64,000 nt of DNA from Granulicella aggregans (GTDB lineage Bacteria > Acidobacteriota > Terriglobia > Terriglobales > Acidobacteriaceae), in contig NZ_JACHIP010000008.1 in NCBI RefSeq assembly GCF_014203275.1, forward strand, positions 60,785-124,784, in the 5' to 3' direction. The translations under genes were made by a program, and so were the position numbers. Under the pieces are notes generated by a model. That model was given only the letters and a program-made list of their open reading frames with translations. It searched no databases and was not told where the DNA came from. Shown piece after piece: positions 9,034 through 17,514 of the stretch; position 1 is the stretch's first letter, and the number at the start of each line of letters is the position of its first letter.

Positions 9034-9090
9034 AGGTCCTTCGACTCCGTTTGGCACAAGAGCGTGCCAAACTCCGCTCAGGATGACAGG
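9034..9090. repeat. Dispersed repeat, family A
   Basis: Core GGTCCTTCGACTCCG, hairpin TTTGGCAC/GTGCCAAA and CTCAGGATGACAGG. The 5' block seen in full-length copies is missing. Confidence 0.7.
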
Positions 9091-9130
9091 GTTTGGGTGG
9101 AGCAGGAGGAAAGCGGCTCGTGCTCTGCAC

Positions 9131-9178
9131 GAATGTCCCACCCATGACCAAAAGCGAGTCATGGATGGGGCACCCGGC
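9131..9178. repeat. Dispersed palindrome, family B (CCCA...TGGGGCACCCGG)
   Basis: GTCCCACCCATGAC and GTCATGGATGGGGCAC form the two arms around CAAAAGCGA, followed by the typical CCGG tail. Related copies lie near 9190, 10634, 10692, 29879, 30688, 37754, 38776, 42326, 45055, 47193 and 51184. Confidence 0.75.
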
Positions 9179-9189
9179 GTTTGTGGTTA

Positions 9190-9275
9190 GTCCCACTCAT
9201 CGCGATGAAACTGCGATGAATGGGGCGCACAGTTTGCGGTGAATGGAGCACAGGTCCTGGGATGAATGAGGCACG
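9190..9275. repeat. Family B palindrome followed by two decayed half-copies
   Basis: A complete copy (GTCCCACTCATCGCGATG...CGATGAATGGGGCGCAC) is followed at about 22-bp spacing by GTGAATGGAGCACAGG and GATGAATGAGGCACGCG. These look like tandem relics of the 3' arm. They create ATG codons at 9220 and 9262 in frame with the downstream gene. Confidence 0.65.
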
Positions 9276-9303
9276 CGAGTTGGACGCTGTGTATTCTGCG
9301 GGG

Positions 9304-10611
9304 ATGGGTGAGAAGCGGCAGGCAGATTCAACGAGCGGTATAGTTCGGGGTTTGGCGGTGATTGGTGCTGGGGCGGTGGCGCTGTATGGGGCGAAGGTGC
9401 TGCTCAATCTCTTTGGGCCGCAGCCGAGATTTGCGATCAACGAAGATCTTGGAGCGCCGCTGGACTCGGAGGAGTTCATTCAATTTCTCAGCCTGGTGAC
9501 GGATGGGACGCGGCGGCGGTCGAGGCTGAAGCGGTTGAAGAATGGCGCGGAGTTCTATCCCGAGTACATCGCGGCCATCAGCAAAGCGAAGCACTCGATC
9601 AACCTGGAGTTTTACGAGTTCCTTGAAGGTTGGGTGAGTGCGGAGGTGGTGGCTGCGCTGACGGAACGGGCGCAGGCGGGCGTCGAGGTGCGGGTGATCG
9701 TCGATGCTGTGGGGAGCCTCGATACGAGCGACCGGTACTTCGACGAACTGCGGCGGGCGGGAGGGCAGATGTACTGGTATCACCCTCTGCGTTGGGATAC
9801 GTGGCAGGAGCTGAACCAGAGGACTCATCGCAAGCTGCTGATCATCGATGGAGAGACAGGGTTTATGGGCGGCGCGGGAGTGGCCGACCAGTGGATTGAG
9901 GCGACAAAGCGGGAGCCGGCGTGGCGGGATACGGTCTTTTGTGTGGAGGGCGAGGCGGTTGCGGGGATGATCTCGGCGTTCAGCGAAAACTGGCTGGAGG
10001 CTTCGGGAGAGATACTTTCGGGACCGAAGCAGTTCGGGTTCAAGGCGATGCCTGAGGGCTCGGAGAGCTTTGTGGTTTCTAGTACGCCGAGGGGTGGCGG
10101 AACGCAGGCGAGGATTTTATTTCAGGCGTTGATCAAGAGTGCGCGGAAGACGATTCGGATCACGACGCCGTATTTTTTGCCGGACAAGTCGGCGCGTGAG
10201 GCACTGATCGAAGCGGTGGAGAAGCGTGGGGTGAGCGTACAGATTCTGACGGCTGGGCCGCATATTGACCACAAGTTCATCCGGACGCTGAGCCGGCGGA
10301 GCAGCCGGCATCTGCTGACGGCGGGAGCGGAGATCTTCGAGTATCAGCCGGCGATGATCCACGCGAAGTTGCTGACGGTGGATGGGATGTGGTGCGTGAT
10401 TGGGTCGACGAACTTCGATCACCGGTCGTTTGCGCTGAATGACGAAGTGAACATGGCCGTGCTGGATCGTGAGTTGGCTGCGACGATCGAGGGCGATTTT
10501 GCGGAGGACTTGAAGGTGAGCGAACCGCTGACGCTGGCGATGATGCGGGATCGGACTCCGCTGGGCAAATTGGAGGATTTGTTGGGGGAGGCGCTGGAGA
10601 GCCAGAGCTGA
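9304..10611 (+). CDS. Phospholipase D-family protein, cardiolipin synthase-like
   Basis: Two HKD motifs are present, HRKLLIIDGETGFMGG (H175) and HAKLLTVDGMWCVIGSTNFD (H353), which define the phospholipase D superfamily. With an N-terminal hydrophobic segment (GIVRGLAVIGAGAVALYGA) the protein resembles ClsB/ClsC-type cardiolipin synthases, which transfer phosphatidyl groups between phospholipids at the membrane. It is 435 aa from ATG 9304. Upstream in-frame ATGs at 9220 and 9262 fall inside family B repeat remnants and are less likely. No strong Shine-Dalgarno precedes 9304, so the start is moderately certain. Confidence 0.85.
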   Translation: MGEKRQADSTSGIVRGLAVIGAGAVALYGAKVLLNLFGPQPRFAINEDLGAPLDSEEFIQFLSLVTDGTRRRSRLKRLKNGAEFYPEYIAAISKAKHSINLEFYEFLEGWVSAEVVAALTERAQAGVEVRVIVDAVGSLDTSDRYFDELRRAGGQMYWYHPLRWDTWQELNQRTHRKLLIIDGETGFMGGAGVADQWIEATKREPAWRDTVFCVEGEAVAGMISAFSENWLEASGEILSGPKQFGFKAMPEGSESFVVSSTPRGGGTQARILFQALIKSARKTIRITTPYFLPDKSAREALIEAVEKRGVSVQILTAGPHIDHKFIRTLSRRSSRHLLTAGAEIFEYQPAMIHAKLLTVDGMWCVIGSTNFDHRSFALNDEVNMAVLDRELAATIEGDFAEDLKVSEPLTLAMMRDRTPLGKLEDLLGEALESQS

Positions 10612-10633
10612 ACGGTGCAGCGCGTTTGTGGCT

Positions 10634-10674
10634 TTCCCATTCATCGCGATGAAGCTGCGATGAATGGGGCACAG
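10634..10674. repeat. Dispersed palindrome, family B
   Basis: TTCCCATTCATCGCGATG and CTGCGATGAATGGGGCACAG form the arms. It lies just after the stop of the PLD-family gene. Confidence 0.7.
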
Positions 10675-10691
10675 ATTTGTTGCTGCGTGAT

Positions 10692-10726
10692 AACCCACGT
10701 CTCAGGAGCGAGACGTGGGGCACCGA
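10692..10726. repeat. Dispersed palindrome, family B
   Basis: AACCCACGTCTC, loop AGGAGC and GAGACGTGGGGCACCG. It lies 17 bp after the previous copy and abuts the end of the alpha-mannosidase gene, so it may act as a terminator between convergent genes. Confidence 0.7.
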
Positions 10727-10728
10727 GT

Positions 10729-13700
10729 TTAGTGGGGGTAGTCGACGCGGAGGGTTTTGATTTCGAAGGGGCCTACGGGTAAGGTTGCGGTGTTGTTGGT
10801 GACCGAGATGGATTCGCCGATGGGTTGCTCCATGAGGTTGACCTCGGTGGCGGAGGTTGCGCCGGGGGGCAGTGTGAACTTCGCGCTGGAGGACTTGCCG
10901 GACCAGTCGTAGACGCGGAGGATGAGGGAGTTGGTGTCCTCGGACTTCTTGATGGCGGTGAGGATGACGTTGTCGTCGTCGACCGAAACGAAGGAGTGCG
11001 AGGACGCGAGGGAGCCCATGTGGGCTTCGACGACCGAGGCCTGCAGGGGGTAGTTGAGCTCGTAGCCCTTGCGCTCGGTCATGGCCTGCTGCCAGGTTCC
11101 GGCGTGCGGGTAGAGAGCGTAGCGGAAGTGCTGGATGCCGCGGTCGGCTTCGGGGTCAGGCCATGTGGGCGAGCGTAGGAGTGAGAGGCGGAGGGTGTTG
11201 CCGATGGCGTCGTACCCGTACTTCTCTTCGTTGAGAAGAGAGAAGCCGTTGTGGGCATCGCTGAGGTCGGCCCAGCGGAGGGCAGGAACTTCGAACTTCG
11301 CGGACTCCCATGAATTATTCCGCGTTGTAGGCCGCTGGATGGTGCCGTAGGGAATCTCGAAGGTAGCCATGGGGCCGGATGCGGCTAGCGGGAAGGCGGC
11401 CTTGAGGAGGATGTGGGTCTCGTGCCAGTCGACGGTGTTGTCGATGACGACGGTGTCGGCGTTAGCGGCCAGCGAGATGTCCTGGGTGAAGTGCGAGCTC
11501 TGCCAGGTGCGTTCGATTCGGATGGTTGAACGAACCGGGCCACTCTCGATGAGCTTGATGGAGTCGACCTTGTCGATGGGCATGGGGTGATCGAAGGTGC
11601 CGTAGTCGATGTTCCAGGCGTCGTAGTCCTTGGGGGTGTCCTTGAAGGCCTGGAGCTGGTTGCCGCAGGACTTCGGGGCGATGGCTTCGAAGTTGGACTT
11701 CTTATTGACGAGGCTGGTGATGCAGCCGGTGGTGGGATCGACGGCGACGCGGAGGTTGCCGTTTTCGAGCTTGGAAGAGGTTGCAGCGTAGCCTACGCCG
11801 GCCAGGTGCTCGGCTGTTGTGACATGAAGGACCTGGTAGCCCATGCTGGGAGTTTTATTGGTCAGGACTTCAAGGGTGAAGCGGTTCGTCTTAGGGTCGG
11901 CGGCGATGATCTGCGAGGTAAGGACGTTGCCGTTTGCATCGCGGACCGAGGGTTCGCCGTCGGGCTTCGGGAGCTGGACTTCGAGGCGGACCAGGCCGTC
12001 GCGGGGCCATGCCAGCGGGTTGGTCACGAGGACAGGAGTGCCGGGCTCTTCGCCGGTGTCGATGCGGGCAGCGATGGAGTTGAGCGCATGCTGTGCGGCC
12101 TCGGCGTCTTCGAGGCGGACCATGTCGAACTCTTTCTGGGCGTCCTTGTAGATGATGCCGATGCCGGAGCCGGCGGCAAGGTCGTGGAAGCCGTTGAAGG
12201 CGATTTTCTTCCAGGCGTCGGTGAACTGGGCGTTGGGGTAAGCGTCGCCGTAGAGCCAGGCGATCGACGAGAGCTTTTCGGCGTTGAGGGTGTTCTCTTC
12301 GGCCTCGCGCATGTTGCGCTTGTGCTGAGCCTGGGTGGTCTGGACGCCGCGATGGTACTCGAAATACATCTCGTCCTTCCAGGTGGGGATGACCATCTTG
12401 CCGGCTTCAGGCGTGGGGAAGTTGTAGCCCTTGGCGATGGACTGGTAGTTCCAGGTTTTTGATTCGGCGGCGATGGTCTGTTCGGCGGCGGTGAAGAAGG
12501 TCTGGGCGAGGCCGAAGTGCATCTGGGGCGTGACAGCGTTGTCGGCGTGGGCCCAGTGTTCGCCCTGGTCGAGGATGGTGCGTGTCGGTCCGCCGCCGTG
12601 GTCGCCGATGCCGTAGAGGTCCATCATCGTCGTCATGCCGGGGGCGCGTTCACGAGCGACGGCGAGATCGCCGGAGAGCCGGACGGGGTCGAGGTTGTCA
12701 TTCGAGTAGTCGTGAGGGAAGTAGCTGAGGACCTTGCTGCCGTCCGGCGACTGCCACCAGAAGAGTTTGAAGGGGAGCTGGTTGGTGTCGTTCCAGGTCA
12801 TCTTCTGGGTGACGAAGTAGTCGACGCCGGAGCGCTTGTAGATCTGGGGGAGCTGCCAGTTATAGCCGAAGGAGTCGGGGTTCCAGCCGATGCGGACGTC
12901 GACGCCGTAGTGCTGCTTGAACCAGCGCTTGCCTAGGAGAAGTGACCGGACCTGGGATTCGCCGTCCGGGAGGTTGAGGTCGGGCTCGACCCACATGCCG
13001 CCGACGACCTCCCAGCGGCCTTCCTTGATGCGCTGCTTGATCTCGGCGTCCATGGCCGGGTACTTGTCGGCCATCCACTCGTTGTACTGGGCGGCGGACT
13101 GGGTGTAGGTGTAGTCCGGGTACTCGTTCATCAACTGCAATGCGGTGGAGAAGGTGCGGCGGACGACGTCGATGGTCTCGGACTCGGGCCAGAGCCACGC
13201 GGCGTCGATGTGCGAGTTGCCGGTCATGTGGAGGGTGTCTTTTTGCAGGATGGGGCGGAGGGGTTCGAGGAGCGAGAGGGACTTGGTGAGGGAGGCATCG
13301 AAGGCGGTCTGGTCGGATTTGTCGAGGGCGGAGAGATCGACGGCCTTGATTGCGGAGTTGAGGGTGGAGAGGTTGCCGGGGTCGGCGGTGCCGTGGTGGT
13401 CTCCCACCCAGGGCAGGAGCTTCTGCGCGACTTCGAACTGGGTGCGGAGGTCAAGAGGATTCGGACGGCCGGGGGCCATGTCAATGTGCATCTTGACGCC
13501 GTTGAAGGTCTTGTCGTCGTTGGTGTGCAGGAGCTTGACGGCCACGAGGACGGAGTCGCCTGGCTTGGCGTTTTCGAAGAGGACGGTCTGTTCGAGGTCT
13601 TCGCCGAGAGCCACGCGGCGGCCATCGAAGTAGAGGATCTCGGGCATGGGGCCGTTCGCGCCGACATCGAAGCGAATCCAGATGCGGGTGCCGGCGAGGT

Positions 13701-14022
13701 CGTAGCCGTTTAGGGTCTTGGGGACGGTGAGGCGGGCGCGATACCAGATGGCCTCGTGATCCGTCGTGTTGCGCGGGGTCTTGGCGACGGACCAAGATGA
13801 GTCGTCGAGCTTGGGGTCTTCGCCGTGGGCGATGTCGGCGGGGTGGAAGCGCCATTCGACGGCGGGGAAGCTGCCGAGGGAGCCGAGACGGTCGATGGTG
13901 GCTGTGGCTGCGGGGTCAAGGGTGGCCTGGGGCGCGGGAGGCTGCTGGCCGAACTGAGCGGTCGCGAGCGCAGGAAGGAGGCAGGAGACCGAGAGAAGTG
14001 AGGCGAGGAACGGAGCGCGCAT
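10729..14022 (-). CDS. Secreted GH38 alpha-mannosidase
   Basis: 1097 aa with a Sec signal (MRAPFLASLLSVSCLLPALATAQ). Residues about 50-190 form a beta-sandwich ligand-binding-like region, followed by the GH38 catalytic domain: HIDAAWLWP with zinc ligands H271 and D273, the NPDSFGYNWQLP motif with nucleophile D383, and GDHGGGPT. The C-terminal half is the GH38 beta-sandwich region ending DYPH. The family hydrolyses alpha-mannosides with retention. Export predicts action on external mannan or glycoprotein glycans, in line with the other secreted hydrolases here. It is a single gene bounded by a family B palindrome downstream. Confidence 0.92.
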   Translation of the reverse strand: MRAPFLASLLSVSCLLPALATAQFGQQPPAPQATLDPAATATIDRLGSLGSFPAVEWRFHPADIAHGEDPKLDDSSWSVAKTPRNTTDHEAIWYRARLTVPKTLNGYDLAGTRIWIRFDVGANGPMPEILYFDGRRVALGEDLEQTVLFENAKPGDSVLVAVKLLHTNDDKTFNGVKMHIDMAPGRPNPLDLRTQFEVAQKLLPWVGDHHGTADPGNLSTLNSAIKAVDLSALDKSDQTAFDASLTKSLSLLEPLRPILQKDTLHMTGNSHIDAAWLWPESETIDVVRRTFSTALQLMNEYPDYTYTQSAAQYNEWMADKYPAMDAEIKQRIKEGRWEVVGGMWVEPDLNLPDGESQVRSLLLGKRWFKQHYGVDVRIGWNPDSFGYNWQLPQIYKRSGVDYFVTQKMTWNDTNQLPFKLFWWQSPDGSKVLSYFPHDYSNDNLDPVRLSGDLAVARERAPGMTTMMDLYGIGDHGGGPTRTILDQGEHWAHADNAVTPQMHFGLAQTFFTAAEQTIAAESKTWNYQSIAKGYNFPTPEAGKMVIPTWKDEMYFEYHRGVQTTQAQHKRNMREAEENTLNAEKLSSIAWLYGDAYPNAQFTDAWKKIAFNGFHDLAAGSGIGIIYKDAQKEFDMVRLEDAEAAQHALNSIAARIDTGEEPGTPVLVTNPLAWPRDGLVRLEVQLPKPDGEPSVRDANGNVLTSQIIAADPKTNRFTLEVLTNKTPSMGYQVLHVTTAEHLAGVGYAATSSKLENGNLRVAVDPTTGCITSLVNKKSNFEAIAPKSCGNQLQAFKDTPKDYDAWNIDYGTFDHPMPIDKVDSIKLIESGPVRSTIRIERTWQSSHFTQDISLAANADTVVIDNTVDWHETHILLKAAFPLAASGPMATFEIPYGTIQRPTTRNNSWESAKFEVPALRWADLSDAHNGFSLLNEEKYGYDAIGNTLRLSLLRSPTWPDPEADRGIQHFRYALYPHAGTWQQAMTERKGYELNYPLQASVVEAHMGSLASSHSFVSVDDDNVILTAIKKSEDTNSLILRVYDWSGKSSSAKFTLPPGATSATEVNLMEQPIGESISVTNNTATLPVGPFEIKTLRVDYPH

Positions 14023-14175
14023 AGACCACCTTGAGCAAAATTGGCGACCGGGACAAGCGTTTGCCCGACCGGTACCGAAGATAACATTTTGCGGCTGGCG
14101 GATGTATCTGTCACAGGGGCCCCGATGACATTGACGGTTTCTTTATGTGTTGAATCTTATGATTAATGAGCGCTT

Positions 14176-15633
14176 GTGACCTGGATGAAGTTGAACCCGG
14201 AGAGCAAGCAGGAGAGCAGGTCGAAGGTGCGGCGAAGGTCGGGGTGGGTGATCGGGAGTGGTTTGTGGGCAATGCTTTCACTTGCTGCATTTGCCCAGAC
14301 AGCAGCGAGTGTTGAAGGCCCTGCAAGCACGTCGACGGATGGATTTCTACGTCGGTTGGAGAGATTCTACTCAGAGGATTTCAAGGGGACGGCGGCTTCG
14401 GGGCCTCCTGCGCCACGACGAGGATTGCCTTCGCCGTTGAGTTCGCCCCCATTTCCAAATGTGGACTGGTCCTATGGCGGATCACCGCAGATTGGCGAGG
14501 CGGACACGAATGTGTATCCGCTGATGACTGCGATCAACGGGGCGAAGAGCCGGATAAAAATGTATGGATGGGTTGAGCCAACGTTCAATTTGAGTACGTC
14601 GAGGGATAGGAACTATCCGGAGACGAATGATGTGTACTCGAACCGGCTCGAGATGAATCAGTTCGTGGTGTACGTGGAGCGGCTGCCGGACACGGTGCAG
14701 CGGGAGCATATCGACTGGGGCTTTCACTTGACTTCATTCTTCGGGACGGACTATCGGTCTACGACCGACAAGGGTTATCTGAGCAGTCAACTGATCGATC
14801 ACGACCGGCAATATGGTTTCGATCCGGTGCTGGAGTATGTGGATGTCTACTTTCCGCATTTGGCGAAGGGGATGAATGTGCGGGTGGGGCGGTGGATCTC
14901 TATACCCGGGATTGAGGCGCAGTTGACGCCGAATAACTATGACTTCAGCCACTCGCTGCTGTACTCAATTGATCCGTTCACCGATACGGGAGTGCTGGCG
15001 ACGATCCAATTGAACGACCAGTGGCTGGTGCAGGCGGGGCTAACGGGGAGCCACGATGTGGCGTTGTGGACTCCGGATGCGAAGCCGTCGTTTACGGGGT
15101 GCGTGAACTATACGACGAAGAGCGTGAACGATAACTTCTATCTCTGCGCGAACGGCATCAACGACGGGGAGTATGCGTTCAACAATCTACAGATGTACGA
15201 CGGGACCTGGTATCACAAGGTCGGGAAGAACTGGCACTTTGCGACGGAGGCTTACGCGATGTATGAGCGCGATGTGCCGAGTGTGACGGGTCCGATCGCA
15301 GTCGAGAAAGGGACGACTGGAGCGGCTTGCAGGGCGGGTGAGGTGAAGTGTCTTGCCCCGGAGTGGGCGATGGTGAACTATGCGAACCGGCAGTTATCGG
15401 CGCATGATTTTATTTCGTTTCGCAGCGATTTTTTGAATGACAAGAAGGGGCAGCGGACGGGGACGGCAACGAAGTACAGCGAAGGCACGGTGATGCTGAG
15501 TCACTGGGTGGGATCGACGGTGCAGATACGGCCGGAGGTACGGTTCGATCATGCGTGGGATCGGCCGGGGTATGACAAAGGGACGAGGTCGAACCAGTTC
15601 ACGTTTGCGACCGATTTGATTGTTCACTTCTAA
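14176..15633 (+). CDS. Outer-membrane beta-barrel porin (OmpL/BBP2-like)
   Basis: 485 aa from GTG 14176; an ATG at 14185 is the alternative, and neither has a strong ribosome-binding site. A Sec signal ends in LAAFAQ. After a Ser/Pro-rich stretch come many alternating aromatic/polar strands (IKMYGWVEPTFNLSTS, NRLEMNQFVVYVERL, WGFHLTSFFGTDYRST), and the protein ends in the outer-membrane signature TFATDLIVHF with a terminal Phe. This matches the putative beta-barrel porin-2 family. Substrate is unknown. It converges with the patatin gene, only 6 bp apart. Confidence 0.82.
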   Translation: MTWMKLNPESKQESRSKVRRRSGWVIGSGLWAMLSLAAFAQTAASVEGPASTSTDGFLRRLERFYSEDFKGTAASGPPAPRRGLPSPLSSPPFPNVDWSYGGSPQIGEADTNVYPLMTAINGAKSRIKMYGWVEPTFNLSTSRDRNYPETNDVYSNRLEMNQFVVYVERLPDTVQREHIDWGFHLTSFFGTDYRSTTDKGYLSSQLIDHDRQYGFDPVLEYVDVYFPHLAKGMNVRVGRWISIPGIEAQLTPNNYDFSHSLLYSIDPFTDTGVLATIQLNDQWLVQAGLTGSHDVALWTPDAKPSFTGCVNYTTKSVNDNFYLCANGINDGEYAFNNLQMYDGTWYHKVGKNWHFATEAYAMYERDVPSVTGPIAVEKGTTGAACRAGEVKCLAPEWAMVNYANRQLSAHDFISFRSDFLNDKKGQRTGTATKYSEGTVMLSHWVGSTVQIRPEVRFDHAWDRPGYDKGTRSNQFTFATDLIVHF

Positions 15634-15639
15634 ACGACA

Positions 15640-17388
15640 TCAGGCTTTGTAGGAGTCGCCGAGCTGTTTGACCAGAGCCCTCCTGAGTGCGCCCTTCGCG
15701 AGGCAGGAGACGATCATTGGCCCCGGTGAGAGGAAGGCGCGGAGGGCCCAGGGTGCGGGAGCGATGAGCTTGGCGATGACAGCGCGGAAACGCTTGAAGA
15801 TGAGGTCTACGATGATGTCGAGCTTGGCCTCGCGCATCTGGAAGCGGGGGACCTCGGGGATAGGCTCACGGAGATGCGGAGAGCAGATGGGAACGATAGG
15901 CAGCCAGGGTTTGCCGGGCGCGGCGGAGGTCTTCGAGGCGTCCGGCGGAGTGGGGTCGGGGCGGCCGTAGCGGGCGATGAGGGCGGCCAGGGCGGCGGGG
16001 TCCGACGGTAGCGATGGGGCGATGATGACGTTGTCCTGGGGCAGAAGGAAGTGATCCAGGAGGAACTTCTGACAGTTACGGCGGCCGAGGGCGAAGTCGT
16101 GGGCACGGAAGCCGCGCTCGAAGAAGCCTCCGAAGGCACTGAGGGCGGCGCATTGGAGGGCGGGTGGCGTCCTGGTTGGGTCGGCGAGGTGCTGCTTGCG
16201 GAGGTCGTCGTCGGATGGGGCGATGATGAAGTTGCTGAAGCTGGCTCCGCCGAGGAGTTTGCTGAGGGATTGACCGAAGAAGCGGGACTGGGAGATGAGG
16301 GCTCCGAAGAGCGCGGGCAGGGCGCGGATGACGGCCGATTGTCTTGCCGGGTCGTAGACGGAGTCGTAGGCCTGCGTGGTGGGGAAGGGAGCGATGCTGA
16401 GGACGGCGCGGTCGGTCTCGACGGCGTCGCTAATGAGATGTTTCGCACCGGGCACGGGGCAGGACGATGCGAGCAGGAAGTCGTGAGCGTAGTTGAAGGG
16501 ATCGTTGTTGGTGACGCCTCCGTCGACGTTTACGGTCTTGAAGGGATCGGGCATGGCGGGCGGGAAGTGCGGCGGACCGGTCGGGGTCGAAGTGCTGTCG
16601 GCGGTGGCGACTGCTTCCCAGCCGGGCGGGCAGTACTCTGCCTGGAAGCGCGGAAGGACGCGTGGCTTGAGGAAGACGGGGAAGGCGCCGGTGGCCATGG
16701 CGGCGGTCTGAAGGGTCTTCCAGGCGAGGGTGGGCGGATAGGACATGGCAGCGGGGTTGACGTCGAGGATGCGGTCGGGGAGCGGCGGCGGCGGATAGGC
16801 GGGGAAGGATTTGGCGGATTCGAGTTGGAAGCGGATGCGGTCGCCGTAGAAGAAGGTGGACTCTTCGACCGAGCCGGGAGCGACGCTGACGATGGAGTAG
16901 GGGACGCCGCGGAGATTGGTGAGCGAGAGAAAGATGTTGAGGTTGGGTGATACGTAGGGGCGAGGCTCGGGGAGCGGATTTTTGCGGGTCAGGGCGTACT
17001 CCGCGATCTGCTCGATGATGGTGGAGTCGAGGAGTGAGTCGACGGTGGATTTTGGGTCGGCGAGGTCGTCGCTGCCGAGAAGCGGCTGGATGTCGATGCG
17101 ATTGACCCAGCTCTCGTAAAAGCGGTTGGTGGTGCCGGTCTTGGAGGTGTCGGAGATGTGCTCAAAGTCGTCCTGCAGGAGGATGGCGGAGATGGCGGCG
17201 CACATGCCGCCGGCGGAGGCGCCGGTGAAGACTTCGATGGAGATGTCGTGGGTGGGGACAGTGGGGTCGACTTTTTTCTGGGCGTACCAGTCGTCGAGCA
17301 CCTCGGTGAGGAAGTCGAGGACGCCCGCGGTGTAGGCTCCGGCGGAGACGGCTCCGGCCATGTTGATGCCAAGTTTGAACGGGGGCAT
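15640..17388 (-). CDS. Patatin-like phospholipase
   Basis: 582 aa. The N-terminus shows the patatin fold signature KLGINMAGAVSAGAYTAG, the nucleophile elbow GASAGG (S58), and the catalytic Asp in NVDGGVTNNDP. These form the Ser-Asp dyad of patatin lipases, which hydrolyse acyl esters of phospholipids. A Pro-rich insert lies near residues 200-215 and the C-terminal 150 residues resemble no domain I recognise. No signal peptide is evident. The gene follows the ALDH gene on the same strand after 126 bp containing a hairpin (17420-17456). Confidence 0.85.
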   Translation of the reverse strand: MPPFKLGINMAGAVSAGAYTAGVLDFLTEVLDDWYAQKKVDPTVPTHDISIEVFTGASAGGMCAAISAILLQDDFEHISDTSKTGTTNRFYESWVNRIDIQPLLGSDDLADPKSTVDSLLDSTIIEQIAEYALTRKNPLPEPRPYVSPNLNIFLSLTNLRGVPYSIVSVAPGSVEESTFFYGDRIRFQLESAKSFPAYPPPPLPDRILDVNPAAMSYPPTLAWKTLQTAAMATGAFPVFLKPRVLPRFQAEYCPPGWEAVATADSTSTPTGPPHFPPAMPDPFKTVNVDGGVTNNDPFNYAHDFLLASSCPVPGAKHLISDAVETDRAVLSIAPFPTTQAYDSVYDPARQSAVIRALPALFGALISQSRFFGQSLSKLLGGASFSNFIIAPSDDDLRKQHLADPTRTPPALQCAALSAFGGFFERGFRAHDFALGRRNCQKFLLDHFLLPQDNVIIAPSLPSDPAALAALIARYGRPDPTPPDASKTSAAPGKPWLPIVPICSPHLREPIPEVPRFQMREAKLDIIVDLIFKRFRAVIAKLIAPAPWALRAFLSPGPMIVSCLAKGALRRALVKQLGDSYKA

Positions 17389-17419
17389 GGGGGGAAGCTC
17401 CTGCCTGATTGGGATAAAG

Positions 17420-17456
17420 CGACGCGGCCTTTATACACGAGTGCCAAGCCGCGTCG
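17420..17456. repeat. Inverted repeat upstream of the patatin gene
   Basis: CGACGCGGC (17420-17428) and GCCGCGTCG (17448-17456) are perfect 9-bp arms around a 19-nt AT-richer spacer. It could be the terminator of the ALDH gene, though it lacks a T-run, or an operator for the patatin gene 32 bp away. Confidence 0.4.
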
Positions 17457-17514
17457 ATGAGCTATCGTGTGCGCGGTTGCGGGATCGTTACGTGGCGTCT
17501 GTCAGGAGCGCGGG

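Larger units (their letters stand above)
8745..9303. other. Intergenic region between divergent genes, rich in dispersed repeats
   Basis: This 559-bp gap holds a possible operator (8858-8873), one family A repeat (9034-9090) and two clear family B palindromes (9131-9178, 9190-9231) followed by two decayed half-copies up to about 9275. I see no convincing gene in it. Confidence 0.7.

Noticed and set aside
9131..9275. CRISPR-like array
   Set aside because: Units are palindromic with differing arms and irregular spacing, and no spacers or cas genes are present.
11587..12462. 291-codon plus-strand frame
   Set aside because: It lies opposite the clear GH38 mannosidase and has Val/Gly-biased composition with no motif.
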